A DNA stretch of 8,208 nt from Pseudomonadota bacterium (GTDB taxonomy: Bacteria; Pseudomonadota; Alphaproteobacteria; Caulobacterales; Caulobacteraceae): positions 1 through 8,208 of the forward strand of contig JAEWDF010000107.1 of assembly GCA_023390245.1 (NCBI GenBank). The letters run 5' to 3'. The notes beneath the pieces are model-generated. The model was given only the letters and a program-made list of their open reading frames with translations. It did not search any database and was not told where the DNA came from. The translations under genes were made by a program, and so were the position numbers. Numbering within the stretch: position 1 is the first letter of the stretch; each line of letters starts with the position of its first letter. Positions 1 through 5,320 of the stretch are shown here, in pieces.

Positions 1-127
1 GCCTCGTCAGACGAACGAGCAGCCGCCATCAAACCCTGGACCGACGACTACAACCTCAACCGACCCCACTCCGGCATCAAAGGCCTCACACCATGGTCAA
101 GGGTGAACAACCTTCTTGGAAACGACA
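1..127 (+). mobile_element. Right end of an IS481-type insertion sequence
   Basis: The transposase reading frame runs to the element's end. Read inward from 127 on the minus strand, the end starts TGTCG and has AGGTTGT at offsets 15-21. As I recall it, Bordetella IS481 also begins TGT and carries AGGTTGT at the same offset, so 92-127 is probably the right terminal repeat and the element ends ...ACA at 127. The left end and partner repeat lie outside the window, so the repeat cannot be confirmed as inverted here. Confidence 0.7.
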
Positions 128-132
128 TCTAG
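1..132 (+). CDS. IS481-type transposase, C-terminal 43 residues (5' end outside window)
   Basis: Frame 1 is open from the window edge to a TAG at 130-132 and encodes the tail of a DDE integrase-type transposase. The visible part contains W-T-D-D-Y-N, N-R-P-H-S-G, G-L-T-P-W-S-R and finally V-N-N-L-L-G-N-D-I. The order WxxxYNxxRPHSxLxxxTP, following the last catalytic Glu, is the usual end of IS3/IS481 rve-domain transposases, and the NNLLG ending favours the IS481 group. The catalytic D, D and E residues are upstream and not visible, so I cannot tell whether the element is active. The last two codons (ATC TAG) appear to be supplied mostly by the target DNA rather than the element. The stop overlaps the stop of the convergent pentapeptide gene. 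Family assignment is from recalled motifs. Confidence 0.85.
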   Translation, partial: ASSDERAAAIKPWTDDYNLNRPHSGIKGLTPWSRVNNLLGNDI

Positions 133-133
133 G
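128..133. other. Putative IS target site TCTAGG (NCTAGN type)
   Basis: Directly after the inferred IS end comes TCTAGG. IS481 is known to insert at NCTAGN and duplicate it, so this would be the right copy of a 6-bp target duplication. On the minus strand the same bases carry the TAG stop codon of the pentapeptide gene (129-131); on the plus strand they supply the transposase TAG (130-132). One CTAG therefore terminates both convergent genes. The left copy would be needed as proof and is not in the window. Confidence 0.6.
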
Positions 134-1394
134 CCAGTCCCGCCTCCAGGCCCCGGGCGCCGGTCAGGTTCGTCTCGGCGATCTCGGCCTGGCGCATCTG
201 GGCGCCGTGCAGGATGGAGCGGGCCATGTCGGCGCCGGTCAGGATGGCGCGGCGCAGGTCCGCGCCCGTCAGATCCGCGCAGCGCAGGTTGGCGCCGGTC
301 AGGTCAGCGGGCAGCAGGCGGTCGGCGGCGATCATCAACGGCCCGAGCTGGGCCTCGCGCAGGTCCGCGCCGTTCAAGCGGGCGTTCTTCAGCCGCGCGC
401 CCCGCAGGTCGGCCCGGCGCAGGTTGGCCGAGCGCAGGTCGGCCCCTTCCAGGTGCGCGCCCTGAAGCTGCACCCCTTCCATGTCCAGGCCATAGAAGGT
501 CGCGCCTTTGGCCGACAGGGCCGTCAGGTTCAGTCCGACGATCGACTTCAGCGGACGCAGATCGACGCGGTCGAAGACGGACGGCTGGCCTTCCACGCCG
601 CCGGTCTCGCACCAGCGGGCGTGTTCGCGCAGCATCTCGGCGGCGGGCAGGGCGTTCAGGGATTCGCCGGCGCAGCGGTTGTCGGTCAGGGCGCCTTCCA
701 TATCGGCCCCGTCGGCGCGCCATAGGGTGGTCTTGGCGCCCACCAGCACGGCGTCGCGCAGGTTGGCGCCGGACAGGTCCGCGCCCGACAGGTCGGCCCC
801 GGCCAGGTCGGCGCCTTCGAAGTCGGCCTGCTTCAGATTGGCCCGCACCAGGCGGCAATCCTTCATCACCGCGCCGGAGAAGTCGGCCTTCACGGCGATG
901 ACGCCGGACATCTTGGAGCGCTGCAGGTTGGCGCCGGCCAGGCAGGCGCCGCCGGCCTCGGCCGCCTCGCGCAGGCGCGGCTCGATGACGCGAAAGCCCA
1001 GCTTGGCGTCGGCGGCGGCGATGGTGCCCTCTCGCAGGTCCGCCTCGAACAGGTCGGCGCCCGACAGGTCGGCGCCGCGCAGGCAGGCGCCGCGAAGATC
1101 GGCGCGGCGCAGCGACGCCTCGGCCAGGATCGCCTCCTGCATGTCGGCGCCGAAGAAGGTGGCGTTGTCCAGCCGCGCGCCGGTCAGGTCGCAGCCTTCC
1201 AGCCGTGCGGCGGCGAAGTCGGCGTCGCAGAGATTGCGGCCCCGCAGGTCCAGGCCGGACAGGTCCGTCCAGGCGAAGACGGCGCGGGCGCCGCCGGGGC
1301 GGGCCTGGAACAGCCGGTCGTGCCGGGCGCAGATCGCGTCCAGCTCCGCCTGGGTCAGGCGCTTGCGCACAAGGGGTTCGGCGGCGGCGGCCAT
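129..1394 (-). CDS. Pentapeptide-repeat protein, two-module, 421 aa
   Basis: This protein is built almost entirely of A(D/N)LXX pentapeptides, which fold as a right-handed quadrilateral beta-helix. Residues 41-125 give about 17 consecutive repeats. A non-repeat insert follows at roughly 126-147, then about 15 more repeats at 148-222. A linker of about 60 residues (225-285) holds a helical stretch around H258-W261, and 286-415 gives about 26 repeats. Residues 13-45 (AELDAICARHDRLFQ, then G-A-R-A-V-F) resemble the linker (AAEMLREHARWCETGG, then V-F-D-R-V-D-L), so the protein looks like two cap-plus-helix modules. There is no signal peptide or membrane segment, so it is probably cytosolic. The family includes gyrase-protecting DNA mimics (Qnr, MfpA), but most members have no known function and I assign none. 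The gene lies 62 bp after the RibD-like gene and may share its operon. No good Shine-Dalgarno precedes the ATG. An IS end abuts its stop codon without altering the protein. Confidence 0.92.
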   Translation of the reverse strand: MAAAAEPLVRKRLTQAELDAICARHDRLFQARPGGARAVFAWTDLSGLDLRGRNLCDADFAAARLEGCDLTGARLDNATFFGADMQEAILAEASLRRADLRGACLRGADLSGADLFEADLREGTIAAADAKLGFRVIEPRLREAAEAGGACLAGANLQRSKMSGVIAVKADFSGAVMKDCRLVRANLKQADFEGADLAGADLSGADLSGANLRDAVLVGAKTTLWRADGADMEGALTDNRCAGESLNALPAAEMLREHARWCETGGVEGQPSVFDRVDLRPLKSIVGLNLTALSAKGATFYGLDMEGVQLQGAHLEGADLRSANLRRADLRGARLKNARLNGADLREAQLGPLMIAADRLLPADLTGANLRCADLTGADLRRAILTGADMARSILHGAQMRQAEIAETNLTGARGLEAGLA

Positions 1395-1456
1395 TCCGCC
1401 AGATTAGGCCGGTGCGCTTAAGAAAGCCTTTGCACGCCAGCGGCTTGCGGCGGCGC

Positions 1457-2086
1457 CTATTCGGTCAGAAGGCCTTGGGCGCGCAGGGCGTCGGCCAGTT
1501 CGCCGGGCGCGGTCCACAGGCGGGTGTAGCCGGCCTCCCCCAGCCGCTTCAGCTCGGTCACCAGGTCGCTTTTGGGCGAGGCGGCGAAGCGGCCGTCGAA
1601 GCCCGCGCCGTTCGCGCTGATGCGCACCATCGGCCGGCCGGTCTCCAGCCGGTGCAGGAAGCCTTCGCACAGGGCGGCGCCCTCCTCGCACATCAGGCCG
1701 GTGTCGACCTCCAGCCCGGCGGCGCGCAGGCGCTCGGTGCCGCGGCCGGCGGCGAAGGGGGAGGGGTCCAGGCAGGCGATGATGACGCGCGACACGCCCG
1801 CCTCGGCCAGGAAATGGGCGCACGACTTGCGGCCGGAGGATCGGGCGCCGCACGGCTCAAGCGTCACATAGGCGGTGGCGCCCCGGGCCCGGTCGCCGGC
1901 GGCGGGGATGGCCTGTTCCTCGGCGTGGGGGCGGCCGCCGGGCGCGGTCGCGGCCTGGGCCACGACGTGGCCGTCCTTGACCAGCACGCAGCCGACCGCC
2001 GGATTGGGCCAGGTTTCGCCCATGCGTCCGGAGGCCAGTTCGATGGCCTTGGCCATGTGGGCGCGGTCGGCGTCGGTCCAGCTCAT
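1457..2086 (-). CDS. RibD-type pyrimidine deaminase domain protein lacking most of the reductase domain
   Basis: This 209-residue protein has the zinc deaminase core of RibD (riboflavin synthesis, deamination of the diaminopyrimidinone ribosyl phosphate). Visible signatures are P27-N-P-A-V-G-C-V, the zinc/proton-shuttle H54-A-E56 and the P78-C79...C89 zinc ligands. RibD normally has PC-x8-C; here it is C-x9-C. The His usually found before G-x-PHAE is also absent (A-T-A-P-G-G-R-P-H). RibD proteins are about 360-390 residues with a C-terminal NADPH reductase domain. Here only the domain junction (G150-R-P-M-V-R-I) and about 55 further residues remain, so it is either a deaminase-only enzyme or one with a changed substrate. 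I chose the ATG at 2086 because homology starts there and because it overlaps the gpmA stop as ATGA, which suggests translational coupling. The frame stays open upstream to 2320, but that part is only a gpmA shadow. True riboflavin synthesis may rest on another RibD elsewhere. Confidence 0.85.
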   Translation of the reverse strand: MSWTDADRAHMAKAIELASGRMGETWPNPAVGCVLVKDGHVVAQAATAPGGRPHAEEQAIPAAGDRARGATAYVTLEPCGARSSGRKSCAHFLAEAGVSRVIIACLDPSPFAAGRGTERLRAAGLEVDTGLMCEEGAALCEGFLHRLETGRPMVRISANGAGFDGRFAASPKSDLVTELKRLGEAGYTRLWTAPGELADALRAQGLLTE

Positions 2087-2796
2087 GCGACGGCCGGCAG
2101 CTCTTCGGCGCGGGCCGGATCGAGATAGCGGGCCGAGATCGGCTTCAGTTCGGCGTCCAGGTCGATCTCCAGCGGATTGCCGGTCGGAATCTCGACGCCG
2201 ACGATCCGGTCGTCCGGCACGGCGAACAGCAGCTTGACGATGGCGCGCAGGGAGTTGCCGTGGGCGGCGATCAACACGTCCTCGCCGGCCTTCAGGCGCG
2301 GGGCGATCTCGGCGTCCCAATAGGGTTTCACGCGGTCCAGGGTCGTCTTCAGGCTTTCGGTGTCGGGGATGGCCTTGCCGGCGTAGCGGGCGTCGGTGGT
2401 GAAGTCGAACTCGCCGCCCGGCGCCAGCGGCGGCGGTGGCACGTCATAGCTGCGGCGCCAGACCTTGACCTGGTCCTCGCCGTGCTTCTCGGCCGTCTCG
2501 GCCTTGTTCAGGCCGGTCAGGCCGCCGTAGTGGCGCTCATTCAGCCGCCAGTCCTCAATGACCGGCACGTCCTTCAGGCCGGCCGATTGCAGCGCAAGGG
2601 CGCCGGTCCGCCTGGCGCGGGTCAGGACCGAGGTGAACATGACGGCGGGATGGAACCCGGCTTCCGCGATCAGTTCGCCGCCGCGCCGCGCCTGGGCCTC
2701 ACCCTCCGGGGTCAGATCGACGTCGACCCAGCCGGTGAACCGGTTCTCGAGGTTCCATTGGCTCTGGCCGTGGCGCAGCAGGATCAGTCGGGGCAT
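2083..2796 (-). CDS. gpmA: 2,3-bisphosphoglycerate-dependent phosphoglycerate mutase
   Basis: This cytosolic enzyme interconverts 3- and 2-phosphoglycerate in lower glycolysis and gluconeogenesis. The 237-residue protein carries the histidine-phosphatase signature L-R8-H9-G10, where H9 is the phosphorylated residue. It also has the dPGM motif F20-T-G-W-V-D-V-D-L, T-S-V-L-T-R-A-R-R-T at 55-64, the acidic catalytic residue in N86-E87-R-H-Y-G-G, and the second active-site His in A178-H179-G-N-S-L-R. The long W113...Y117 segment typical of GpmA rather than small phosphatases is present. The ATG at 2796 is preceded by GGAG with a 6-nt spacer (2803-2806) and matches the family start; an in-frame TTG at 2850 would add 18 unconserved residues. 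It is first in a leftward cluster and its TGA overlaps the ATG of the RibD-like gene. Confidence 0.96.
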   Translation of the reverse strand: MPRLILLRHGQSQWNLENRFTGWVDVDLTPEGEAQARRGGELIAEAGFHPAVMFTSVLTRARRTGALALQSAGLKDVPVIEDWRLNERHYGGLTGLNKAETAEKHGEDQVKVWRRSYDVPPPPLAPGGEFDFTTDARYAGKAIPDTESLKTTLDRVKPYWDAEIAPRLKAGEDVLIAAHGNSLRAIVKLLFAVPDDRIVGVEIPTGNPLEIDLDAELKPISARYLDPARAEELPAVA

Positions 2797-2821
2797 GGCG
2801 GTCTCCGGGAGGCGGTCTGTC

Positions 2822-2850
2822 GGGGTAGGACGCCCCAGGCGGACGGTCAA
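2822..2850 (-). promoter_or_regulatory. Weak candidate promoter for gpmA
   Basis: On the minus strand TTGACCG (2844-2850) is a good match to the Caulobacter -35 (TTGACGS). About 14 nt downstream CCTACCCC (2822-2829) only loosely resembles GCTANAWC. The start would fall near 2815, leaving a short leader with the GGAG Shine-Dalgarno at 2803-2806. The -35 is convincing and the -10 is not. Confidence 0.3.
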
Positions 2851-2931
2851 GGCGGCCTATCAAGGCGACGGCCGCGCTCGGGCGCCGGCGTTCGGCGGCG
2901 CCAGCGGAGCCATGCCGCGGTTCGCGCGTTG

Positions 2932-2961
2932 TTGCAGCCTTGCCGAGGCCCCCGCTATACC
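2932..2961 (+). promoter_or_regulatory. Candidate promoter for the small membrane protein gene
   Basis: GCTATACC (2954-2961) matches seven of eight positions of the Caulobacter -10 consensus GCTANAWC. TTGCAG (2932-2937) is a possible -35 with 16-18 nt between boxes, a little longer than the usual Caulobacter spacing. Transcription would begin at about 2967-2968, on the ATG itself, which predicts a leaderless mRNA and fits the absence of a Shine-Dalgarno there. Confidence 0.45.
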
Positions 2962-2967
2962 TCCGCC

Positions 2968-3045
2968 ATGTCCGACCGCCTCTTCTTCGCGCTGGCTTCC
3001 GCCGCCGCCGTCGTGCTGGTCGCGCTGGCCGTGGTCTGGCCCTGA
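2968..3045 (+). CDS. 25-residue single-pass membrane microprotein
   Basis: The protein starts M-S-D-R-L-F-F, has an uninterrupted hydrophobic segment at residues 5-24 (Ala/Val/Leu rich) and ends V-V-W-P. The charged D3-R4 at the N-terminus and the hydrophobic remainder fit one transmembrane helix filling almost the whole protein. I recall similar short MSDR-xFF...VWP proteins in other alphaproteobacteria, but could not check this. No Shine-Dalgarno precedes the ATG (CTCCGCC), yet a good -10 lies 6 nt upstream, so the mRNA is probably leaderless. It is 36 bp before the PMM/PGM gene in the same direction. Function is unknown. Its coding status rests on the promoter position, membrane-like composition and recalled homologs. 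Confidence 0.6.
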   Translation: MSDRLFFALASAAAVVLVALAVVWP

Positions 3046-3071
3046 CCGCCGGCTTCCAATCGACGCCAACC

Positions 3072-3076
3072 AAGGA
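3072..3076 (+). promoter_or_regulatory. Ribosome binding site of the PMM/PGM gene
   Basis: AAGGA lies 5 nt before the ATG at 3082 and fixes that start. The gene can therefore be translated independently of the upstream microprotein. Confidence 0.7.
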
Positions 3077-3081
3077 TCACC

Positions 3082-4581
3082 ATGCTGAAGCCCCGCCAGG
3101 ACCTGAAGCCGAACACGGCCGCCTATGAGACCCAGGCGCTGGTCAAGCCCACGGGCTTTCGCGAATACGACGCCCGCTGGATCCTGGAGAAGGAGATCAA
3201 CCTGCTGGGCGTCCAGGCGCTGGGGCTGGGTCTGGCGACCTATATCCACGAGATCGGCGTCAGGCCGCGCATCGTCACCGGCCATGACTTCCGGGGCTAC
3301 AGCCTCAGCGTCAAACAGGCGCTGATCCTGGGCCTGCTGGAAGGCGGCATGGAGGTGCTGGACGTGGGCCTGGCCCTGTCGCCCATGGCCTATTTCGGCC
3401 AGTTCGAACTGGACGCGCCGTGCGTGGCCATGGTCACCGCCAGTCATAACGAGAACGGCTGGACCGGGGTGAAGATGGGCGCCAATCCGCCGCTGACCTT
3501 CGGCCCCGAGGAGATCGGCCGCCTGAAGGAGATCGTGCTGAACGGCGCCGGCGTCGAGCGCGAGGGCGGCAAGCTGGTCCGGGTCGAGGACTTCCGCGAG
3601 AAATACATCGCCGACGTCGCCGCCAAGGTGAAGGTCAGCCGCCCGCTGAAGGTCATCGCCGCGTGCGGCAACGGCACCGCCGGCGCCTTCGCCCCAGAGG
3701 CCCTGCGCCGCATGGGCGTCGAGGTGATCGAGATGGATGCGGACCTCGATTTCACCTTCCCCAAGTACAATCCGAACCCCGAGGACCACGCCATGCTGGT
3801 GCAGATGGCGGCCAAGGTGAAGGAGACGGGCGCCGACCTGGCCCTGGGCTTCGACGGCGACGGCGACCGCTGCGGCGTGGTCGACGACACGGGCGAGGAG
3901 ATCTTCGCCGACAAGATCGGCCTGATGCTGGCCCGCGACCTGTCGAAGATCCATCCGAACGCGACCTTCGTCGTCGATGTGAAGTCGACGGGTCTGTACA
4001 AGACCGACGAGGTTCTGAAGGCCAACGGGGCCGAGACGGTCTACTGGAAGACGGGTCACAGCTACATCAAGCGCAAGACCGCCGAGATCGGCGCCCTGGC
4101 CGGGTTCGAGAAGTCGGGCCACTTCTTCATGGCCGGGGAACTGGGCCATGGCTACGACGACGGGCTGGTCGCGGCGGGCGCGGTGCTGGCCATGCTGGAC
4201 CGCAATCCGGGCAAGACGCTCAGCGAACTGAAGGCCGCGCTGCCGGACGCCTGGACCAGCCTGACCATGTCGCCGCATTGCGACGACGAGCTCAAGTACG
4301 AAGTGCTGGAGCGGATCGTGAAGGAGTATTCCGACCTGGCCGACGCCGGAGGCGAGATCCTGGGCCGCAAGATCGTCGAGGCCATCACCGTCAACGGCGT
4401 GCGGGTGCATCTGGAGGACGGATCGTGGGTGCTGGTGCGCGCCTCGTCCAACAAGCCCGAGCTGGTCGTGGTGGTCGAGAGCATGCGCTCCGAGGACGAC
4501 ATGCGCGACCTGTTCCGCAAGGAGGTCAAGCCGCGCCTGGCCGCCTATCCGGAGATCGGCGCCTTCAATCAGGAGATCTGA
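3082..4581 (+). CDS. Phosphomannomutase/phosphoglucomutase
   Basis: This 499-residue enzyme of the alpha-D-phosphohexomutase superfamily converts hexose 6-phosphates to hexose 1-phosphates (mannose and/or glucose), feeding GDP-mannose, UDP-glucose, LPS and exopolysaccharide synthesis in the cytosol. All four domains are recognisable. The N-terminal F26-R-E-Y-D is followed by the active-site phosphoserine loop T119-A-S121-H-N-E-N-G. The Mg-binding loop is F257-D258-G-D260-G-D262-R. The sugar-specificity loop is E343-K-S-G-H347, where GEMSGH is the usual form. The domain 4 phosphate loop is R453-A-S-S-N-K-P-E, normally RxSNTEP. Length fits the PMM/PGM (AlgC/ManB-like) group, slightly longer than the Pseudomonas enzyme. 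The usual DIRG after FREY is D-A-R-W here. Substrate preference cannot be read from sequence alone. The 3' end overlaps the convergent Crp/Fnr gene by 17 bp. Confidence 0.95.
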   Translation: MLKPRQDLKPNTAAYETQALVKPTGFREYDARWILEKEINLLGVQALGLGLATYIHEIGVRPRIVTGHDFRGYSLSVKQALILGLLEGGMEVLDVGLALSPMAYFGQFELDAPCVAMVTASHNENGWTGVKMGANPPLTFGPEEIGRLKEIVLNGAGVEREGGKLVRVEDFREKYIADVAAKVKVSRPLKVIAACGNGTAGAFAPEALRRMGVEVIEMDADLDFTFPKYNPNPEDHAMLVQMAAKVKETGADLALGFDGDGDRCGVVDDTGEEIFADKIGLMLARDLSKIHPNATFVVDVKSTGLYKTDEVLKANGAETVYWKTGHSYIKRKTAEIGALAGFEKSGHFFMAGELGHGYDDGLVAAGAVLAMLDRNPGKTLSELKAALPDAWTSLTMSPHCDDELKYEVLERIVKEYSDLADAGGEILGRKIVEAITVNGVRVHLEDGSWVLVRASSNKPELVVVVESMRSEDDMRDLFRKEVKPRLAAYPEIGAFNQEI

Positions 4582-5269
4582 GGGCGGCGGCCGGGCCGAA
4601 GCCGCGGTAGCATTCGCACGCCGCCGCCTCGAGCGCGACGCGGTCGACGATCCGGACCTGGCCGCGCGAGGACCGGATGGCGCCGGCCTGCTGTAGCGCC
4701 TGGGCCGCCTCGCTGACCGTGGTGCGCTGGGCGCCCAGCATGCTGGCCAGGTGTTCGTGTGTCAGGTGCAGGATGTCGTCGCCCACGCGGTCGTGGCAGC
4801 GCAGCAGCCATTTGGCGAAGCGGCGCCGGGGCGGATGCAGGGCGTTGCAGGCGGCGGACTGCTCCAGTTCGGCCTGGAGCGCCGTCATGTAGTCGACGAT
4901 CGCCCGGCGCAGGGCGGGACGTTCGTCCGCCAGCCGGCGCAGACGCTCGGCGTCGATGCGCAGGGCTTGGCCCTCGACCTGGCAGACGTGGCGCGACTGG
5001 AGCCGCGCCGGCGCCTGGGCGGCCGGGGCGCCCGACAGGCCTTCGCACCCCACCATATAGGCCTCGACGCTGCGGCCGTTGCGCATCTCGGACAGGGCCG
5101 AGATGACGCCCGTCTCGACGAAATAGGCGCAGCGGATCGGCGCGTCGGGCTCGATCAGCGTTTCGCCGGCCTCGAAGGCGACGCGCACGCCGGCGCGCAG
5201 GACGGCTTCCGCGTCGACGGCGGGCAGGCCGTCCAGAATGCGATTGGGCGTCTGTGCGGCGGACGTCAT
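4565..5269 (-). CDS. Crp/Fnr-family transcriptional regulator, second of a tandem pair
   Basis: This 234-residue protein has a cyclic-nucleotide-binding-type beta-barrel at about residues 22-110, a dimerisation helix at about 112-142 (ending E136-Q-S-A-A-C-N-A-L-H) and a C-terminal winged helix-turn-helix (about 147-215). The recognition helix lies in M177-L-G-A-Q-R-T-T-V-S-E-A-A-Q. There is no N-terminal Cys cluster for an Fe-S centre, so it is not FNR itself. The barrel also lacks a clear GE...RSA cAMP cassette, so the signal is unknown. A gapless alignment of the last 87 shared residues (136-222) with the neighbour gives about 60 identities by hand count. Start ATG 5269 is preceded by AAGGGAG with a 7-nt spacer. 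The C-terminal tail after E-C-Y-R is encoded partly by DNA antisense to the end of the PMM/PGM gene. Family assignment is sure; the target regulon is not known. Confidence 0.93.
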   Translation of the reverse strand: MTSAAQTPNRILDGLPAVDAEAVLRAGVRVAFEAGETLIEPDAPIRCAYFVETGVISALSEMRNGRSVEAYMVGCEGLSGAPAAQAPARLQSRHVCQVEGQALRIDAERLRRLADERPALRRAIVDYMTALQAELEQSAACNALHPPRRRFAKWLLRCHDRVGDDILHLTHEHLASMLGAQRTTVSEAAQALQQAGAIRSSRGQVRIVDRVALEAAACECYRGFGPAAALRSPD

Positions 5270-5276
5270 GCGACCG

Positions 5277-5283
5277 CTCCCTT
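5277..5283 (-). promoter_or_regulatory. Strong Shine-Dalgarno of the downstream Crp/Fnr gene
   Basis: AAGGGAG lies 7 nt before the ATG at 5269. It directly abuts one arm of the inverted repeat at 5284-5305, so folding of the leader could affect its access. Confidence 0.65.
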
Positions 5284-5319
5284 CTACGGACAGGCTACAC
5301 CGTAGGGGACGCTCCTGTC
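5284..5319 (-). repeat. Two interlocked inverted repeats between the Crp/Fnr genes
   Basis: The 51-bp gap contains CTACGG (5284-5289) paired with CCGTAG (5300-5305), and GACAGG (5289-5294) paired with CCTGTC (5314-5319). Arms alternate in the order A-B-A'-B', which is pseudoknot topology in RNA, or two mutually exclusive hairpins. A smaller CTAC-ACC-GTAG palindrome (5295-5305) shares an arm. There is no T-run, so it is not a standard terminator. It could be a leader structure controlling the RBS or a DNA operator. Confidence 0.5.
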
Positions 5320-5320
5320 T

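Noticed and set aside
508..1407. 299-codon plus-strand reading frame across the pentapeptide gene
   Set aside because: It is antisense to a clearly coding gene; the 15-bp period and G+C bias keep other frames open. The product is Arg/Ser/Ala-rich low complexity with no recognisable motif.
1395..1456. Promoter of the pentapeptide gene
   Set aside because: GCCTAATC at 1402-1409 on the minus strand vaguely resembles a -10 but does not fit GCTANAWC and has no -35 partner; the gene is more simply read from the gpmA transcript.
2087..2320. N-terminal extension of the RibD-like gene to 2320
   Set aside because: The extra 78 residues are Arg/Pro-rich and lie wholly inside gpmA in another frame; deaminase homology and the ATGA overlap fix the start at 2086.
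2797..2850. Upstream TTG start for gpmA at 2850
   Set aside because: It would add 18 residues not seen in the family, overlaps the best -35 candidate, and the ATG at 2796 has a good GGAG.
2860..4410. 516-codon minus-strand reading frame opposite the PMM/PGM gene
   Set aside because: The plus strand encodes a full phosphohexomutase with all active-site loops. The antisense frame is a typical shadow in G+C-rich DNA (His/Asp/Leu/Gln-rich, no family features).
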